From Timema cristinae (taxonomy: Eukaryota; Arthropoda; Insecta; Phasmatodea; Timematidae): DNA of 64,000 nt. The notes below the pieces were generated by a model. That model was not told where the DNA came from and searched no databases. It saw nothing but the letters and a program-made list of their open reading frames with translations. Location of the stretch: assembly GCA_039000515.1 (NCBI GenBank), contig JBCFYV010001001.1, positions 1,437,830 to 1,501,829 on the forward strand, in the 5' to 3' direction. The translations under genes and the position numbers were made by a program. Of this stretch, positions 11,187 through 22,819 are shown piece by piece (positions within the stretch are counted from its first letter, which is position 1; the number at the start of each line of letters is the position of its first letter).

Positions 11187-11931
11187 TCCCTGTCACTAAA
11201 AATATCAAACAAACACTTGAATATATATAAATTAGGACCATTTAGAACAATTCCTAAAACCAAAGTGATGTAAAACTCGCACTATGTTTGCACTAACAAT
11301 GAATAAAATCACTCGATAGATAATTTATTGTTTTCTTCTTTATTTGGGAGAAATACTCCACGACAGCAAAAGTCAGTTCAAATTCTGCCTATCTTTCTAT
11401 GTGCATTTATCTTCTGAGCCCTTTGATTGTTTCAGAAACAAGCTTGAGTTAGTTTTAAGGCTCTAGCGACAGGCACAAATCCATGGTCACGCTTTAATAA
11501 CTCTAAGCTCAAACAAAGTTGCTGCCAAAATATACAAGTCTTGCAATTTTGAAATATATTTGTAAGCATAAAAAAGTGCCTCCCTCCCAGCTTGAAATAG
11601 GCAAGCAGTGCTTTCAATGTTTACATGGACTGACACGCCTGAATAATAATTAATAATTGTTTTGTTTTATTTTATTTTTATTTATTAAAATACTAGCCAG
11701 CAGTCGAGACCTCTAACAGGCTAGCACTGATACAATACATAAGAACACATTACTTACAAAATATAGATAATGTACAAGAGATCACAATGAAACATATTTA
11801 GTGACTAAATAATAATAAAGAGGGAAATAGGAGAGAAATGATTCAAAAGCAATAATAAATCATTGAAGAATCCACAGTAAAATAACAAAAAACAAATGGA
11901 AAGTACTTCATTATAAGAGTGTTGTTTAAAT

Positions 11932-12326
11932 CAGTGTTCCACAAACTTTTTAAGTTCATGGTACACTTAATAAACCAAATATTTTTGGTGGCACACGGTT
12001 TTATTTTGGTTATGCGCTCCGGCAACAGAAAATGAATTATACAATCCCAACGGTTGTATGGTAAATCATAATTAGAAAAGGCTAGACTAATTTTTTCCTG
12101 AAGCAATTTCTAATGTTCCAAGATTAATGGTTGAATTTTTTTTCCCCCATGCTTTTTTAACATTTGGAAACCATTCATTCAAACCATTGTAATCTAGATA
12201 AATCATAAAGTTTTGATTTGGTCCAATATTTAAAGCACTGGGAAGAAATACAAATGACGCACAGCACACCTAATTCGCTGCTTTGGTACACCATTGTGGT
12301 GATGCACACCCGTTTTTGGAACACTA
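11932..12326. mobile_element. hAT-like MITE
   Basis: Starts CAGTGTTCCACAAAC and ends with GTTTTTGGAACACTA, an imperfect terminal inverted repeat. Flanks GTTTAAAT and CCTTAAAT form a probable degenerate 8-bp target duplication, the size used by hAT elements. The interior has no transposase coding. It sits inside the LINE fragment, so it is younger than that. Confidence 0.6.
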
Positions 12327-12531
12327 CCTTAAATAACGCTCTAATATTGGTTATCCTGGATAAAAATCAAATTCTGAAAATCCAAAGCTAGCGCTGCTTA
12401 CACAATGGCTAAGAGGGCTGAGTTTGTAAGAGCTACTTATAGAAAATATTTTAGGATGATGAGAGGCATGAAAAGGCACAATAATACCCACATGTTCAAG
12501 GGCAGATTGATGAGAAATTGTGCTAATTTTT

Positions 12532-12782
12532 TATAACACTATGTCTTGCTACCTGTTTAAGTTACACACATATATGATAATTACTTTAATAGGATAGGGA
12601 TTAGGAAAGAAGCAATTTAGAGGTAATCTACCCGTATTTGTGTGGAAGGCGAGTGGAAAACCATTTAGGAAAATTCGCCATTAAAAGACCTGACCTGGAT
12701 TTGAACTCACAATCTCATATTCAGCAGGCCAGTCTAACACGAGAGTGATGCCTTAGACTGTTCAGCCAACTAAACAGGTAAA
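12532..12782 (-). mobile_element. SINE-B copy inside the LINE fragment
   Basis: Minus-strand copy. The reverse complement shows a tRNA-like head (cttagactgttcagccaact side), a B-box-like gatttgaactcacaat, the ggttttccac body and the tail with hairpin-type ctgtttaagttac. It interrupts LINE sequence that is continuous in the paralogous copy near 17.9 kb. Confidence 0.65.
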
Positions 12783-13018
12783 TTGCACTATTTAAAATGT
12801 CAAAAACAAAGAGGGCATTGTTATAGAGTCTTTGTGTGAAGAGAGTTTGGAGCCCTAAACCATTTAAAATTTATCATAATCAGTATACAAATTTTTTTAA
12901 AGAATTTATCATAGCAAGCAGCGACAAATTTGATTCAAACACTTTCCAATCTAAGAGAGTCATTTAAAGTGATGGAATTCCATGCTACACTAGCATACTC
13001 AAGCATGTAACTAAATAT

Positions 13019-13652
13019 TATTAATAATAATAATAATAATAATAATATAAATTAGTTTAAAAAAATGTATACTAAATAAATTCATTTCATTTCTTGGCTT
13101 CAAAGTAGCAATTTAAATAACCTTCTCAAGTATTGCTTTTAGGCGCGTACCCACCAACTGTTGGTGCACAATAAGGAGCTACTAGACCACATCACCGCTC
13201 TGGTGGCTCACTTGCAAGACCAGGAGAGGTTGCAGAGGCAGAGGCACCAACAAAGCACCAACCAGAGTCCCGGACAGCCCCCGCCCCACGTCACTATGGT
13301 GCCGCAGGTAAATCCTCGCATGCCCGTCTTTTGTCACATCCTCTGGTTCGATGCATGGCACTAAAATTATATCCCTGCCGCCACATTCTGGTACTCCTCT
13401 AGTTTGATATGTTAACCTTTTTTATGACGAAAGGAATATTAAAAATAAGATTACTATATAGTTCACAAATATAGAGAGCATGTTCAACTGTGGCGTAGCG
13501 AGAAATAAATATTGAGTTTCCCATGTTAATGTATTTACACTTTATTTGGCGGATAATAAAGATATTAAATTGAAACGGGGCCATACATTCTTAAATAATT
13601 CTAAAAATAGTCCTATATTGTCATATTATATATATATATATATATATATATT
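13019..13652. repeat. Microsatellites flanking a NOS1AP exon
   Basis: (TAA)n at about 13019-13050, 93 bp before the exon at 13143, and (AT)n at about 13626-13652. Both are in introns. Confidence 0.85.
13143..13307 (+). CDS. NOS1AP: NOS1AP-like gene, second coiled-coil exon
   Basis: Exon of 55 codons, phase 0 at both ends, acceptor cttttag|GCGCGT and donor CAG|GTAAAT. The peptide starts ARTHQLLVHNKELLDHITAL, continues VAHLQDQERLQRQRHQQ, and ends in a Pro-rich stretch, PGQPPPHVTMVPQ. It continues the coiled coil of the previous exon: AARLEAQ joins ARTHQLL exactly as in the CAPON family, where vertebrates have a similar ARVHQLL block. This confirms the exon order and the phase-0 splice. The Gln/Arg-rich end is a likely transition into disordered sequence. 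Confidence 0.95.
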
Positions 13653-13986
13653 TTGATCTTCAATTGGATTTTTCCAAATGTAAATTGTCTAAAACTAAGG
13701 CTGTTTGACTTATTCTCGGAAGTGTTTTGTAGGAATCCACCTGTCAGAATGTGGATTAAAAAAGCCCATGAAAGTACCTGTCTCTTTTGAACATTGGCAT
13801 CTAAACGTGATAGTGCTTAGAGAGGTTAGGTTGGGTCAAGATTAGATGCAACTCGCTTCACAAAATTGCTTCAAAATCACCAATTAGCCAACATCTTTAA
13901 ACTACCGGTGTTTGTTTAATTTAAAAATAAAAATAAATTAGAAAAAATGATAGTGTTTTAGGGATTTTAGCTCTGGTCCTCTATAC

Positions 13987-14323
13987 CAGGGGTTCTCAAA
14001 CTTTTTAGGCCAAATGAGTGCTTGCACCAGAGAAAAAATACATTCTGCAAGCCCCATAAAAATGTTTACACAAATATTATGAAAATTCAATAATAATATT
14101 ATTTAAATTTTACAAGTATAAAACAAACGGAAAATCTCACTTGTTCTGGCTGCACCTTTGGCAAGTGTCCTTTATTTAGATTTGAAAAATTGGTAACCCC
14201 AATTACTGGTGCTATTTTATAGTGTGAAAAACAAGTAAATATTATTTTAAAATTGTCTCACAGAGCTTAATATAATTATGGAGAAGGCAAAGGGCTCCAC
14301 GGAGTATAGTTAGATAAACGCGG
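13987..14323. mobile_element. hAT-like MITE with 8-bp target duplication
   Basis: Starts CAGGGGTTCTCAAACTTTTT, a terminus common among hAT elements, and ends ...CCACGGAGTATAGTTAGATA then AACGCGG. Flanks CTCTATAC and CTCTAAGC are an 8-bp duplication with two mismatches. 337 bp, no coding capacity. Confidence 0.7.
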
Positions 14324-14682
14324 CTCTAAGCTACTTAGCACAATCATCCATCAGAATGCCATCTTAAATAACGTAACTGTTTCAAATTACAAGCAATATT
14401 GAGTCGAATTGGCCAGACCCACGTAAAACTATCGTAAAATCATAACTATATGGAATAATTGGGGAAAAAACTAAAATAATAATGTGTATTTCACTCTTGA
14501 ATTTTCTGTATTGAATTCCCATTTCAACTGAATTTTCACATCCAACCAGGATGTTGTCCTGCAAGGAATGTTAAGCATTCTACATAATTTCCTATAACTC
14601 ATAGTTAATTTAATTTATTTAAGATATTTAAAATGCACTTTCTGAACCAACTGTTTCATTTTAGCAACAATACATTTTTTGA

Positions 14683-14755
14683 CCATACCAGGAATTGAAC
14701 CTGGGACCCTATCTCAGTGGACAGTCACGCTATCGACTGAGATAAGGTGTCTGAC
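14683..14755 (-). repeat. tRNA-like SINE head, minus strand
   Basis: Reverse complement carries a B-box-like GGTTCAATTCC within cccaggttcaattcctggta, and an A-box-like region (gatagcgtgac side). The anticodon arm and acceptor stem do not pair convincingly. Read as SINE debris. Confidence 0.45.
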
Positions 14756-16206
14756 AACTCGTCATTTATTGTTATTACTTAGATCAGTGCGATATAAAAG
14801 GTTGTGTGGTGAGCGCAACCCTACCTAAAATTATTCAGATCCTGAGAACTATCGAAAGACTACTCTATCAACAATCTCCCTCCTATCCCTTTCTGTACCT
14901 CTCCTCTTCCCTTGGTCTTCCCACCCTATTTATAATATGTGTTGTCGGTAATTAAAAGTAACTGCTCATATAATATGTTTAGAAATGCATGTTTTTGGTT
15001 CCATATTAATTTAATGTTATATTATTTTTGTAGTAATATGTTTGATTTGTTTATTAATGGACTTCTAGTTTGGTTACTGATAAATCATTAAAAAAAAAAC
15101 AATTGGAATAACTCTTTTTCAATTACCTGCATAAATTTAATTGTTATGGAGGCATCGGAAGTTGCTTTATTTTTTTTTAAATCTTTAGCAATGGAAACCT
15201 TAATTTTAAAACAAATATTTTAAATGGGCACATAAAATTAATTGAGAAACAACTCTTTTGCGAGTAGTGGTCAAGCAATTCCGCCAACATTTTCATTGTC
15301 TGAATTTATCTCCAGAATCAACACAAAAATAATTGTTTCAATACATGTATGAAAACATGTAGATTTCCTGGAAATATCTTTGCAAGTTTTCAGATAATAA
15401 ATAAAACACAATCTTTTAATAACTTTATTTTGATAAATTTAAGGTAAACAGGCCTTAATGCATTTAACATAATTTAGTCATCTTCTAAGTTAATTAGTAT
15501 TTGTAATGAATTGTTCACTAATTTAACTACTTTTTCATTATTTATAACCTGAACAGTCAGTAAGACATAGTGATAAGAAAAAACTATTTCAGATTTAACA
15601 AAAAACTCAAAATTTTTCTTTCCTTAATTATTGTGATGGTTTCAAATTTGTCAGTTTTTTGTCCAAGCTATTTTTTTTTTAAATTCCCGAATCTTGTTTA
15701 GACTATCCAAACTATAAACCCATTTCCTGTTCATCTTAAATTATATTCTGCACTTGTTTTAAATACAAAAACTTCACATGAAAAATACTGCAATTTTCAC
15801 CATCGATTTTGTAAAATAAATGTTTATCATGATAAAATACATGTTCATTGAATATGTATTTTATTGGCCTTATACAGTAGGGTCCGCTAATACGTCGAGG
15901 CAAGGTTCTAGAGTCCCGCTGAAAAGCGGAACATAGCCTTTTTTTAACTTTCAAATACATAGAATCTCCTAATAACATATGTACACTACATAATGTACAC
16001 TAGCTAAAATAATAAATTAATTAAATATATGGAAAACTAAAACACTTTTTTCAATCAAGAACTTAACAGTCCATTAAACAGCCGGTTGAATCTCCAGCAA
16101 TGAATATAATAATAATTGATCTGTGTTTATATTTGCGAAGGTTTGCAATTCATGGCGCAGGCAAGTGGAAAAATACCTATCATTTTGAGTAGTCAGCTTT
16201 TCCATG

Positions 16207-16420
16207 ACCCACTTCGGTGGTTGCGCGGTCTAAGGTGCTACTCTCACAATAGACGAGAAGATCACAGTTCAATCCCGGTAGGGTTTACTGATGATTGGGT
16301 TTTTACTAAATTATATTTCACTCTCAATACATTCAACCTTCCTCATCCCTAACACATTAAAGAAATTTGTGCATAGGCGTATAACCCATATTGGAAGTAA
16401 GATGTGGTGCTTAAAAAAAA
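16207..16420 (+). mobile_element. SINE-B copy
   Basis: tRNA-like head cacttcggtggttgcgcgg, B-box-like cagttcaatcccggta, body with ccttcctcatccctaacaca, and the family tail (gcgtataaccca ... agtaagatgtggtgctt) ending in an A-run. The central part is shortened. Confidence 0.75.
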
Positions 16421-17102
16421 AGTTTTCTATGACTGGAGATAGTGATACACACATGCAGCAGCTACAAATGAATAGATTTTTCAGTTGATTGAAAACAACA
16501 ATCAAATAAAAACTATTGAATTATAATTTGATAGCTAAAATCATTCAATAGTGTCCATCACTACTGTAAACCCATCACTATTGTAAACACTTAATTGCCA
16601 TCATAAAATGGTGTCCAAAATCTTTCACAACATGTGTCATGCCGTAAAACGTCGTAACTGCGATACAGGCCTCAAACATAGTGAAGAGTATATAATTGAA
16701 AACTGCTGTATCAGTGGAACGTGTAATGAGGGGCCCTACTGTATTACATAACTTTAATTCAATTTACTCTATTGATCCAAAATATGATAATAATAGCTAT
16801 TGTGTGTGTTTGAGTGTTCTGTCATAGTTTGTAACCATTGTAAAATTATTTTTTATAGTTAATGTAGGAGTTGACATGGTTTGGTATTGAATTGACCTGG
16901 TTTTGTGTTATTTTCGTTTGTTTTTTTTAAGTAATAACTAGTTATTGTTTTGTTGTTTGAATTTTAAATGTTGTAAAACCATTATTTGGTGTATAAAAAC
17001 TTGGTAATTGGCAAAAGGCTGTCTGAATATTTTGTTTTAGTTACTGAACATACACAATTAAGAGCTGTGTGAATTAAAGTGTGTGTGAGATGGACATTAG
17101 CT

Positions 17103-17215
17103 ACAGTCCAATTTTCATAGGAAGGACCTTATTTGCATCTTTAAAAAAAACTGATAAACTTAATTGTGTCCAAAAATCGTGTGATCTACAGCTGTCACTT
17201 TTGATAAATATTTCA
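17103..17215 (+). mobile_element. Tc1/mariner-like MITE, half copy
   Basis: Begins TAGCTACAGTCCAATTTTCA followed by TAGGAAGG, the same terminus found at both ends of the copy near 42.45 kb. The matching right end is absent; a LINE fragment follows. Confidence 0.55.
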
Positions 17216-17216
17216 T

Positions 17217-18456
17217 TTAATTTTCCTTTATTAAAGTGCTAGCCAACAGTCGAGAACCTCTCTCAGACTAGCAATGAAGATATATAAGAACCTATGATTT
17301 GCAAATTAAAATATATTAAATACATCATGTTTGTATACAGGTGATTACAATAAACAAATGTAGTAGATAAATTATTATTATTAGCACCGCGTCTTACTAC
17401 CCTTCGGGTTATACGCACTTACGCTAATGTGTAATGTTAGGGTGATTGTGAGATGAAATGAAGGACCTACAGTTTAACGTGGAATCCGAACCACGGTGGT
17501 GGCCTGGCATTCCCCACATTTACAAGATGTCTTGTCAGAGGTGAAGGAAGGGTTTGGTAATCAGATAAATCCGTGCCGGGAACGAGGATTGAACCCCGGC
17601 CGCCAGCACAGAAGTCTGACACCTTACCCCTAGACCGCCAGGTCACCAGTTAGTAGATAAAACTTGGTAAGAAGTAAAGTAAGAAATATATATATGATTC
17701 ACTAATGATAATTATTAGCAATTAATGATACATTTGTTCCTTAAATCATGCTCTAATTTTGGTTCTTCTTCTATGGTAAAAATCAATTTCCGGAAATCTA
17801 GAGTTAGCGCTGCCTATACAACAGGCAAGAGGGCTAAGTTTATAAAAGTTATTGATGAGAAATATTTTAGAATTTAGGAAGCACAAGTGAGCACAATAAT
17901 GCCCATGTTTGAAGGAAGATTGTTGAGAAACTATACTATTAACAATGTTAAAAACAAAATGAGCATCCCAAGAGAATCTTTGCAGGAAGAGAGTTTGGAG
18001 CCCTAAAAGTTCTCGAATTCTATTATAAACAATCTAAAAACAATTTATCATAGCAAGCAGTGACAGAACTGCTTTAAACACTTTTAAATCTGAGAGAGTC
18101 AGTTAAGGTGATGGAATTCCTTGCCACACTAGCATATTCTAGTTTATATCTGACCAAAGCAAATACAAACTATAATACAGTCAACTTTAGAGAGTGAGGA
18201 AGTGATATACTTTATAAGGCCAAGTAATTTAAGAGAGTGAGAAACTAATTGATCAACATGATTCTGAAAATATATTTATTGAGTGACCTTACATTTTTGG
18301 CAGACTATCATAATACATAATTTATGTATATTTTCAAATCTAAGCAATCAACAATTGAATTGATGTTTTTAATAACTTGACATCATCAGCAAAAAGTAAA
18401 AGTTTGCAGATTGAATTACTTACAGTGTCGTCAATAAACACGTTAAAAAGAAGAGA
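17217..18456 (-). mobile_element. Jockey-type LINE reverse-transcriptase fragment, degraded
   Basis: On the minus strand, codons near 18330-18450 read LLFNVFIDD, then LLLFADDVKLLK; FADD (18382-18393) is the RT catalytic motif of domain C, preceded by the usual F-N-x-F-I-(N/D)-D block. Further 3' the element reads LEYASV and DSLRFKSV, as in the thumb region of Jockey-clade RTs. Stops and frame breaks show it is a fossil. It lacks the 5' half and hosts a SINE-A insertion with an 11-bp duplication. Confidence 0.75.
17372..17650 (-). mobile_element. SINE-A copy, full length, with target duplication
   Basis: Minus-strand, nearly full-length copy. The reverse complement starts GGTGACCTGGCGGTCTAGGG, has a B-box-like GGGGTTCAATCCTC, ends in the shared hairpin tail and (TAA)n. 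TAGTAGATAAA flanks it at 17361-17371 and 17651-17661, as expected for target-primed insertion. It sits in the LINE fragment. Confidence 0.9.
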
Positions 18457-18710
18457 CCCACTTCAGTGGCGAGTGGTCCAATGTTCTAATCTCGCAATAG
18501 ATTAGACTGCCGATGATGGGGAGATTGAGGTTCGAATCTCAGTCGGGTGTACGGAGGGTTATTTTTTTCAAAATGGGTGTCCACTGTCACTCCATGCAAA
18601 TGCGCGAACACTTTATATAAATATAACCTTTTAATCCTTAAAAACCATTAGCATAATTCATACATAAGCATATAACCTGAACGGGTATATGATGCGGTGC
18701 TAAGAAAAAC
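18457..18710 (+). mobile_element. SINE-B copy
   Basis: Head cccacttcagtggcgagtgg, B-box-like GGTTCGAATCTC, body ccaaaatgggtgtccact, tail cctgaacgggtat then gatgcggtgctaa. It abuts the LINE fragment directly. Confidence 0.8.
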
Positions 18711-18749
18711 CTAAATTTGACAATTGTATACTATAATATTATAAACTTA

Positions 18750-18835
18750 TAACAACCGCCTTTCTGGTCTTGTGGTCCGAGTTCCTGACTACAGATCCAA
18801 AGGTACTGAGTTAGATCCCTAGCACTTCCAAAAAT
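18750..18835 (+). repeat. tRNA-like SINE head
   Basis: cctttctggtcttgtggtcc resembles an A-box region and gagttagatccctagc a degenerate B-box. Different from the heads of SINE-A and SINE-B. No downstream body could be defined. Confidence 0.35.
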
Positions 18836-19239
18836 GTATCTGTGAAGCAGTTAGTCTGGAATGGGGTTCAACTCATCCTCGTGAGGATAAATGAGAAGCT
18901 ACTATAATAAATAAGTATCAGCTCCTGACTAGAAAACTAAGATTAACTGGCGGAGGTTTTGTTGTGATGACCACATGATAACCTCTATCCACAAATATGA
19001 TCACTATCATCACTAATGATGACGGCCACTCGGTTGGTATAGCTTGAATGCTGGCTCATGCCATGAAGTTCTTTTTTTTTCCCCTTTTTTAATATGGTAC
19101 TTGTGACACATCATTAATATAATAGTAAAATGTTACTAAGGTTTTTTCACATAAGACTATTCCTATGAAAATTGTACTGTATTAAAGTAGACTAAAGCAG
19201 ACAACCTCAAAATACATCATAACCTGTGGATCATCTGCA

Positions 19240-19400
19240 TTTAATTGTGCTAATGAGATAAGCATGAAAACTATAGTTTAGAGGAAATGTACCCACATTT
19301 TAATAGAAGGAAAGTGGGAAAACTATTTTGGAATAACCACTTTTATCAGACTTGGCCAGGATTTGAACCTCAACTGTCTTTTCACTGGCAGAAACATATT
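19240..19400 (-). mobile_element. SINE-B fragment
   Basis: Reverse complement shows the SINE-B body (ttccactttccttcta, gggtacatttcctctaa) and a degenerate B-box (gaggttcaaatcctgg). Confidence 0.5.
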
Positions 19401-19929
19401 TATAGCAATTTATTTCTAAATGTGGAGCTATATTTGTCTTGCTTGATGAAGGCTTTCTATGTGCTGTGAATGTTTAAAACTGCTTTGAAATTAAAGAAAA
19501 TGCTTAGCTACCAAGTTTTATACTAAAATAATTAAATGGAGCTCTATTTTTAGTTGTTGTTATTGCTGTTGTTGTAGACTTGTGATGTCAAAAATACATC
19601 AGTTAACAAAGATTATCGAAACTACACAATTTACAAAGACTATTTATGATATTTTATTTAACTAAATAAAAGTTTTTGACAAAAATATTGTCATATACTA
19701 TACAAATTGTGTAAAAATTACAAGACACGGTTTTGTTTAACTGGTGCATTTATCTAAGTTTGGTTTGGTATGCTTTTGTAAGTCAGTATATGTAATGCAT
19801 TTATTATTTATTTGTTTGTATGTGAGCTTGTTGAATGAATTTGATTGTATTATTTTTGAATAACATGTTTAGTGACAGAGGGTGGATTTTTGCTGAAGTT
19901 TGTTTAATTTGAGAAGATTCAAACCGGCT

Positions 19930-20163
19930 TGAATGGTCTTCGGCATCACTCTTTCATAAGTCTCGACTTCCAATGACTGGAATATCAGGGTTTGAATATT
20001 GGTGAGTTGTTTCCAGGGGGGGTTTACCCAAATGATCTTCCACTCTTCCTCCACAAAAATTTAGATAAATCTCCTCTAAATTTTACTTTCCTCATCCTTT
20101 ACACATTAATATAATAAACACATATGTGCATAGCCCAAATGGGTAGTAAAACATGGCATTTAA
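19930..20163 (+). mobile_element. SINE-B copy, diverged
   Basis: Head ggcttgaatggtcttcgg, degenerate B-box, then ctcctctaaattttactttc, ctcatcctttacacatta and the tail cccaaatgggtagtaaaaca. Diverged but collinear with the family. Confidence 0.65.
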
Positions 20164-20896
20164 CAAAATGATTCACTATATCAAATTTTATTAGTCTTCA
20201 ATATAAGCATAGCTAAATAAAACTTATATGGATTACTTTTACCATTACATTTCCTAATTATCTTTCATCACTTTCTTGAACAGAAATATATTTGTTTCTA
20301 AAGTTCTTTAACTACACAGATGTATGGATTGCTATTGCATCACTCATTTAATAGACTTAATACTAATTTTGCTATATCCGTTAACCATTATCACTTCCTA
20401 GTCCCCAATTGAACAGTTGTATGATTTGATTAAAATAAAACTTGACATTTGAGTGTAATAAAAATAATTAATATAATTTTATGATTATATTTGAGCCATC
20501 ACAGTTTATACAGTTGAAGACAAAACTGACAAAAATCCATGCTTTGTACTAATAATAGAATAATTCCTAAGACTGCTTTTATTTTGTCTTAATTGTTCTT
20601 TTTTCAGGTCTTTGCAAAGGATAATTTATTGGACTTTAATTCAAATCGTAGTTATATATTGAACTAGACAGGAAAGTAAAACTAAAAATAATAAATTAAC
20701 TCATTGTTTGAAGTTGTTTATTTTATGAATGATGAAATTATTTCTAATTAGTAAAGGCATATTTTAATTTGATTCATATATGATTAGTACATATACTTGT
20801 TTTTGCACAGATAAAAAAATACTGTTGTGTACGGTATATATCCTATTTTTCTTACTATAGTGTATGTAAAAATCTTTGTCTTATTATCTCATATGA

Positions 20897-21848
20897 AGTG
20901 ACGTAGCCAGGGGGCAGAGGGTGTTCCAGGGGGTCCAGACAACCCCATTGCACCTGAGGACTCAGCTCACAGGTGTTATCCCCCTCCACATGCTGCCAGC
21001 TTAAACTTAAACCTGTTATTGTTTCATTTTGAGATTTTATTTATGTTCTTTATATGTTTTAGTTTAATAAATAATTTTTTTTTATTTTTCTACGGTATTT
21101 TGGCATGAAAATAGTCTCTATCAACAGGTCCTATGAAAGGAGGGTGCAGGGGGTACATTGTACCCGGGCCCGGGGTCTAAAAGGGACCTAGGAATTTCAG
21201 AATTTCAGAATCTCAGAAAATTATTATTATTATTATTAGCACCGCGTCTTACTACCCATTCGGGTTATACACACTTACGCTAATGTGTAATGGTAGGGTG
21301 ATTGTGAGATGAAATGAAGGACCTACAGTTTAACGTGGAATTCGAACCATGGTGGCGACCTGGCATTCCACAATCTCAGAAAATGTTTGAATATTTTGAA
21401 TATTACCATTCACATTTCCACAAATAGTACTATTATTAAATAAATTAATAGTGTAGGTGTAATATTTTTGTTTGATTAATTGTACCTTTTTTTAGATATA
21501 AAAGGCATAAAAATTAATTATTTTATTTATTATCTTTTTTCAGATAGGATTGGTTTATTAAGTTCTTTTTTTTCTTTTGACAGGATTAATAGAAAATGGA
21601 ACTGGGGGCCCGAAAAAACTTTGTACCCCCTTACAAAATTCCTCTCAGAGGCCCTGTCTATCAATACTGTCATGACTAACAAAATTGCATTGTGTACTTG
21701 TACTATTTGGAAGAAGTAGAGGGGTTATTTGTACAATAAGGTTGGTTGTGCGAAAGGTTCTGATCAGGTTCATAGATGAGGGTAGGAGAACTCTCATTCA
21801 GAAACTGCCCTTTACTCTTCTTGACACGAAATCCTGGCTACGTCACTA
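20897..21848. mobile_element. Inverted-repeat element ending in AGTGACGTAGCCAGG
   Basis: Left end AGTGACGTAGCCAGG and right end CCTGGCTACGTCACT are exact inverted repeats of 15 nt, about 950 bp apart. No transposase is recognisable; short open frames inside have no family resemblance. A 5'-truncated SINE-A lies inside. The class of the element is unclear; hAT-like termini of this style are common. Confidence 0.6.
21222..21371 (-). mobile_element. SINE-A copy, 5'-truncated, with 13-bp target duplication
   Basis: Contains only the 3' half of SINE-A, in minus orientation. AATCTCAGAAAAT flanks it at 21209-21221 and 21372-21384 without mismatch. A 5' truncation with an intact tail and perfect duplication is the signature of target-primed reverse transcription. 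Confidence 0.9.
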
Positions 21849-22544
21849 ACTTTATTCTTTTTTCTCATTTCTAAATTATATTCATGTCTCTATGTATTTG
21901 TCCGAAATACCCAAAATATTTATAAATTCAACTATGGTCTAAGGCTCTTTGCCACACTATTAAAATTGCTAGCTATAAATATCAGGGTTGCCGCACACAT
22001 GGACAAAATAATTATTATATTAGTAAAATAATAATGGTAACTATGAATTTTCATCATTATAAAAATTATTATTTTAGATTTTATATCATACATTTCTGAA
22101 CAAAACAAGTAATTTATTATTTACTCATAACTGAAAAGCTCTCAGAAAAAAGAAAATTTTAATTTATCTATTGTACACTGTATTCTAATAAACTACTATA
22201 CCACTTAAATAAGTAGGGATACATCTATTAAAAACTAGAGTTGTAGCGTTGTTACAACATCCTTAATAAGTGTAGGGCCTCATATGACCACTTAAGTTAT
22301 ATAATGCAGGGTTGTCACTCATCGGGAAAAAACAGGTAATGTTTTTTGTCTGGAAAATACAAGGGATTTGATAGTAAGAAAATAGTGACAGCACTGATGA
22401 TTTAAAAATTATCATGATTAAATTATAAGGAGTCTATATTTTATGGGAATATTTTGTACATGTATCAACTAAAATAAAGGTATATTATGTGTGTAAAATA
22501 GTATTCTAGTAGAAAGAAAGGTTTAGAACATGCAAACTTGTTTT

Positions 22545-22700
22545 TTTGGCGGCTTTATAGCCAACATTGATAAAACTTTACTATTTATTAGTATTTGATA
22601 ATATCTACGGAAATTGATAGTTACTGCTCATATGACTTGATGTATGAATATATTAAAATATAAAATAGTTTTAGTAATTTTGGTAACCTTCATATATTTT
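22545..22700 (+). mobile_element. Tc1/mariner-like MITE remnant
   Basis: Shares the internal pattern of the family (ttgataatatct, tgatagttactgctcata, gacttgatgtatgaata). No clean terminus. It ends about 120 bp before the acceptor of the last NOS1AP exon. Confidence 0.35.
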
Positions 22701-22819
22701 TCTTCCTGCTAGAATCCTTCGATAGTTATTATATGTGTCTGGTTGATAGTTGCTATTCCATTGTCTCATATGTCTGCTCTTCTCTCTCGTCCCTGCCCTC
22801 TCACTCTCTCCCTGCACAG

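Larger units (their letters stand above)
11643..13015 (-). mobile_element. Jockey-type LINE fragment, degraded, with nested insertions
   Basis: Aligns by eye with the minus-strand LINE fragment at 17217-18456: shared blocks include ctagccagcagtcgagacct, gctagcgctgc, agagagtttggagccctaaa, catagcaagcagcgac and gatggaattccatgctacac. The copy is interrupted by a hAT-like MITE (11932-12326) and a SINE-B copy (about 12532-12782). It is broken by many stops and frameshifts, so it is a fossil. A (TAA)n run at 13019-13050 follows. Confidence 0.7.
10247..13142 (+). other. NOS1AP: NOS1AP-like intron between coiled-coil exons
   Basis: Phase-0 intron. Its first 0.94 kb is the 39-bp minisatellite. From about 11643 to 13015 it is filled by a minus-strand LINE fragment that itself hosts a hAT-like MITE and a SINE-B copy. 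The acceptor is attgcttttag|GCGCGT. 11190-11640 holds nothing recognisable. Confidence 0.85.
13308..22819 (+). other. NOS1AP: NOS1AP-like 9.5-kb intron
   Basis: Phase-0 intron with donor GTAAAT and acceptor ccctgcacag|TTGCCA behind a long pyrimidine tract. It contains an (AT)n run, a hAT-like MITE, tRNA-like heads, SINE-A and SINE-B copies, a Jockey-type LINE fragment and a 950-bp inverted-repeat element. The stretches 14332-14680, 14760-16200, 16421-17100, 19400-19925, 20165-20897 and 21850-22545 are AT-rich with nothing I can recognise. Confidence 0.85.

Noticed and set aside
14332..16200. Search for extra NOS1AP exons in the long intron
   Set aside because: The flanking exons join in phase 0 into a continuous family-like sequence (TMVPQ to LPILCDP), so no missing exon is required.
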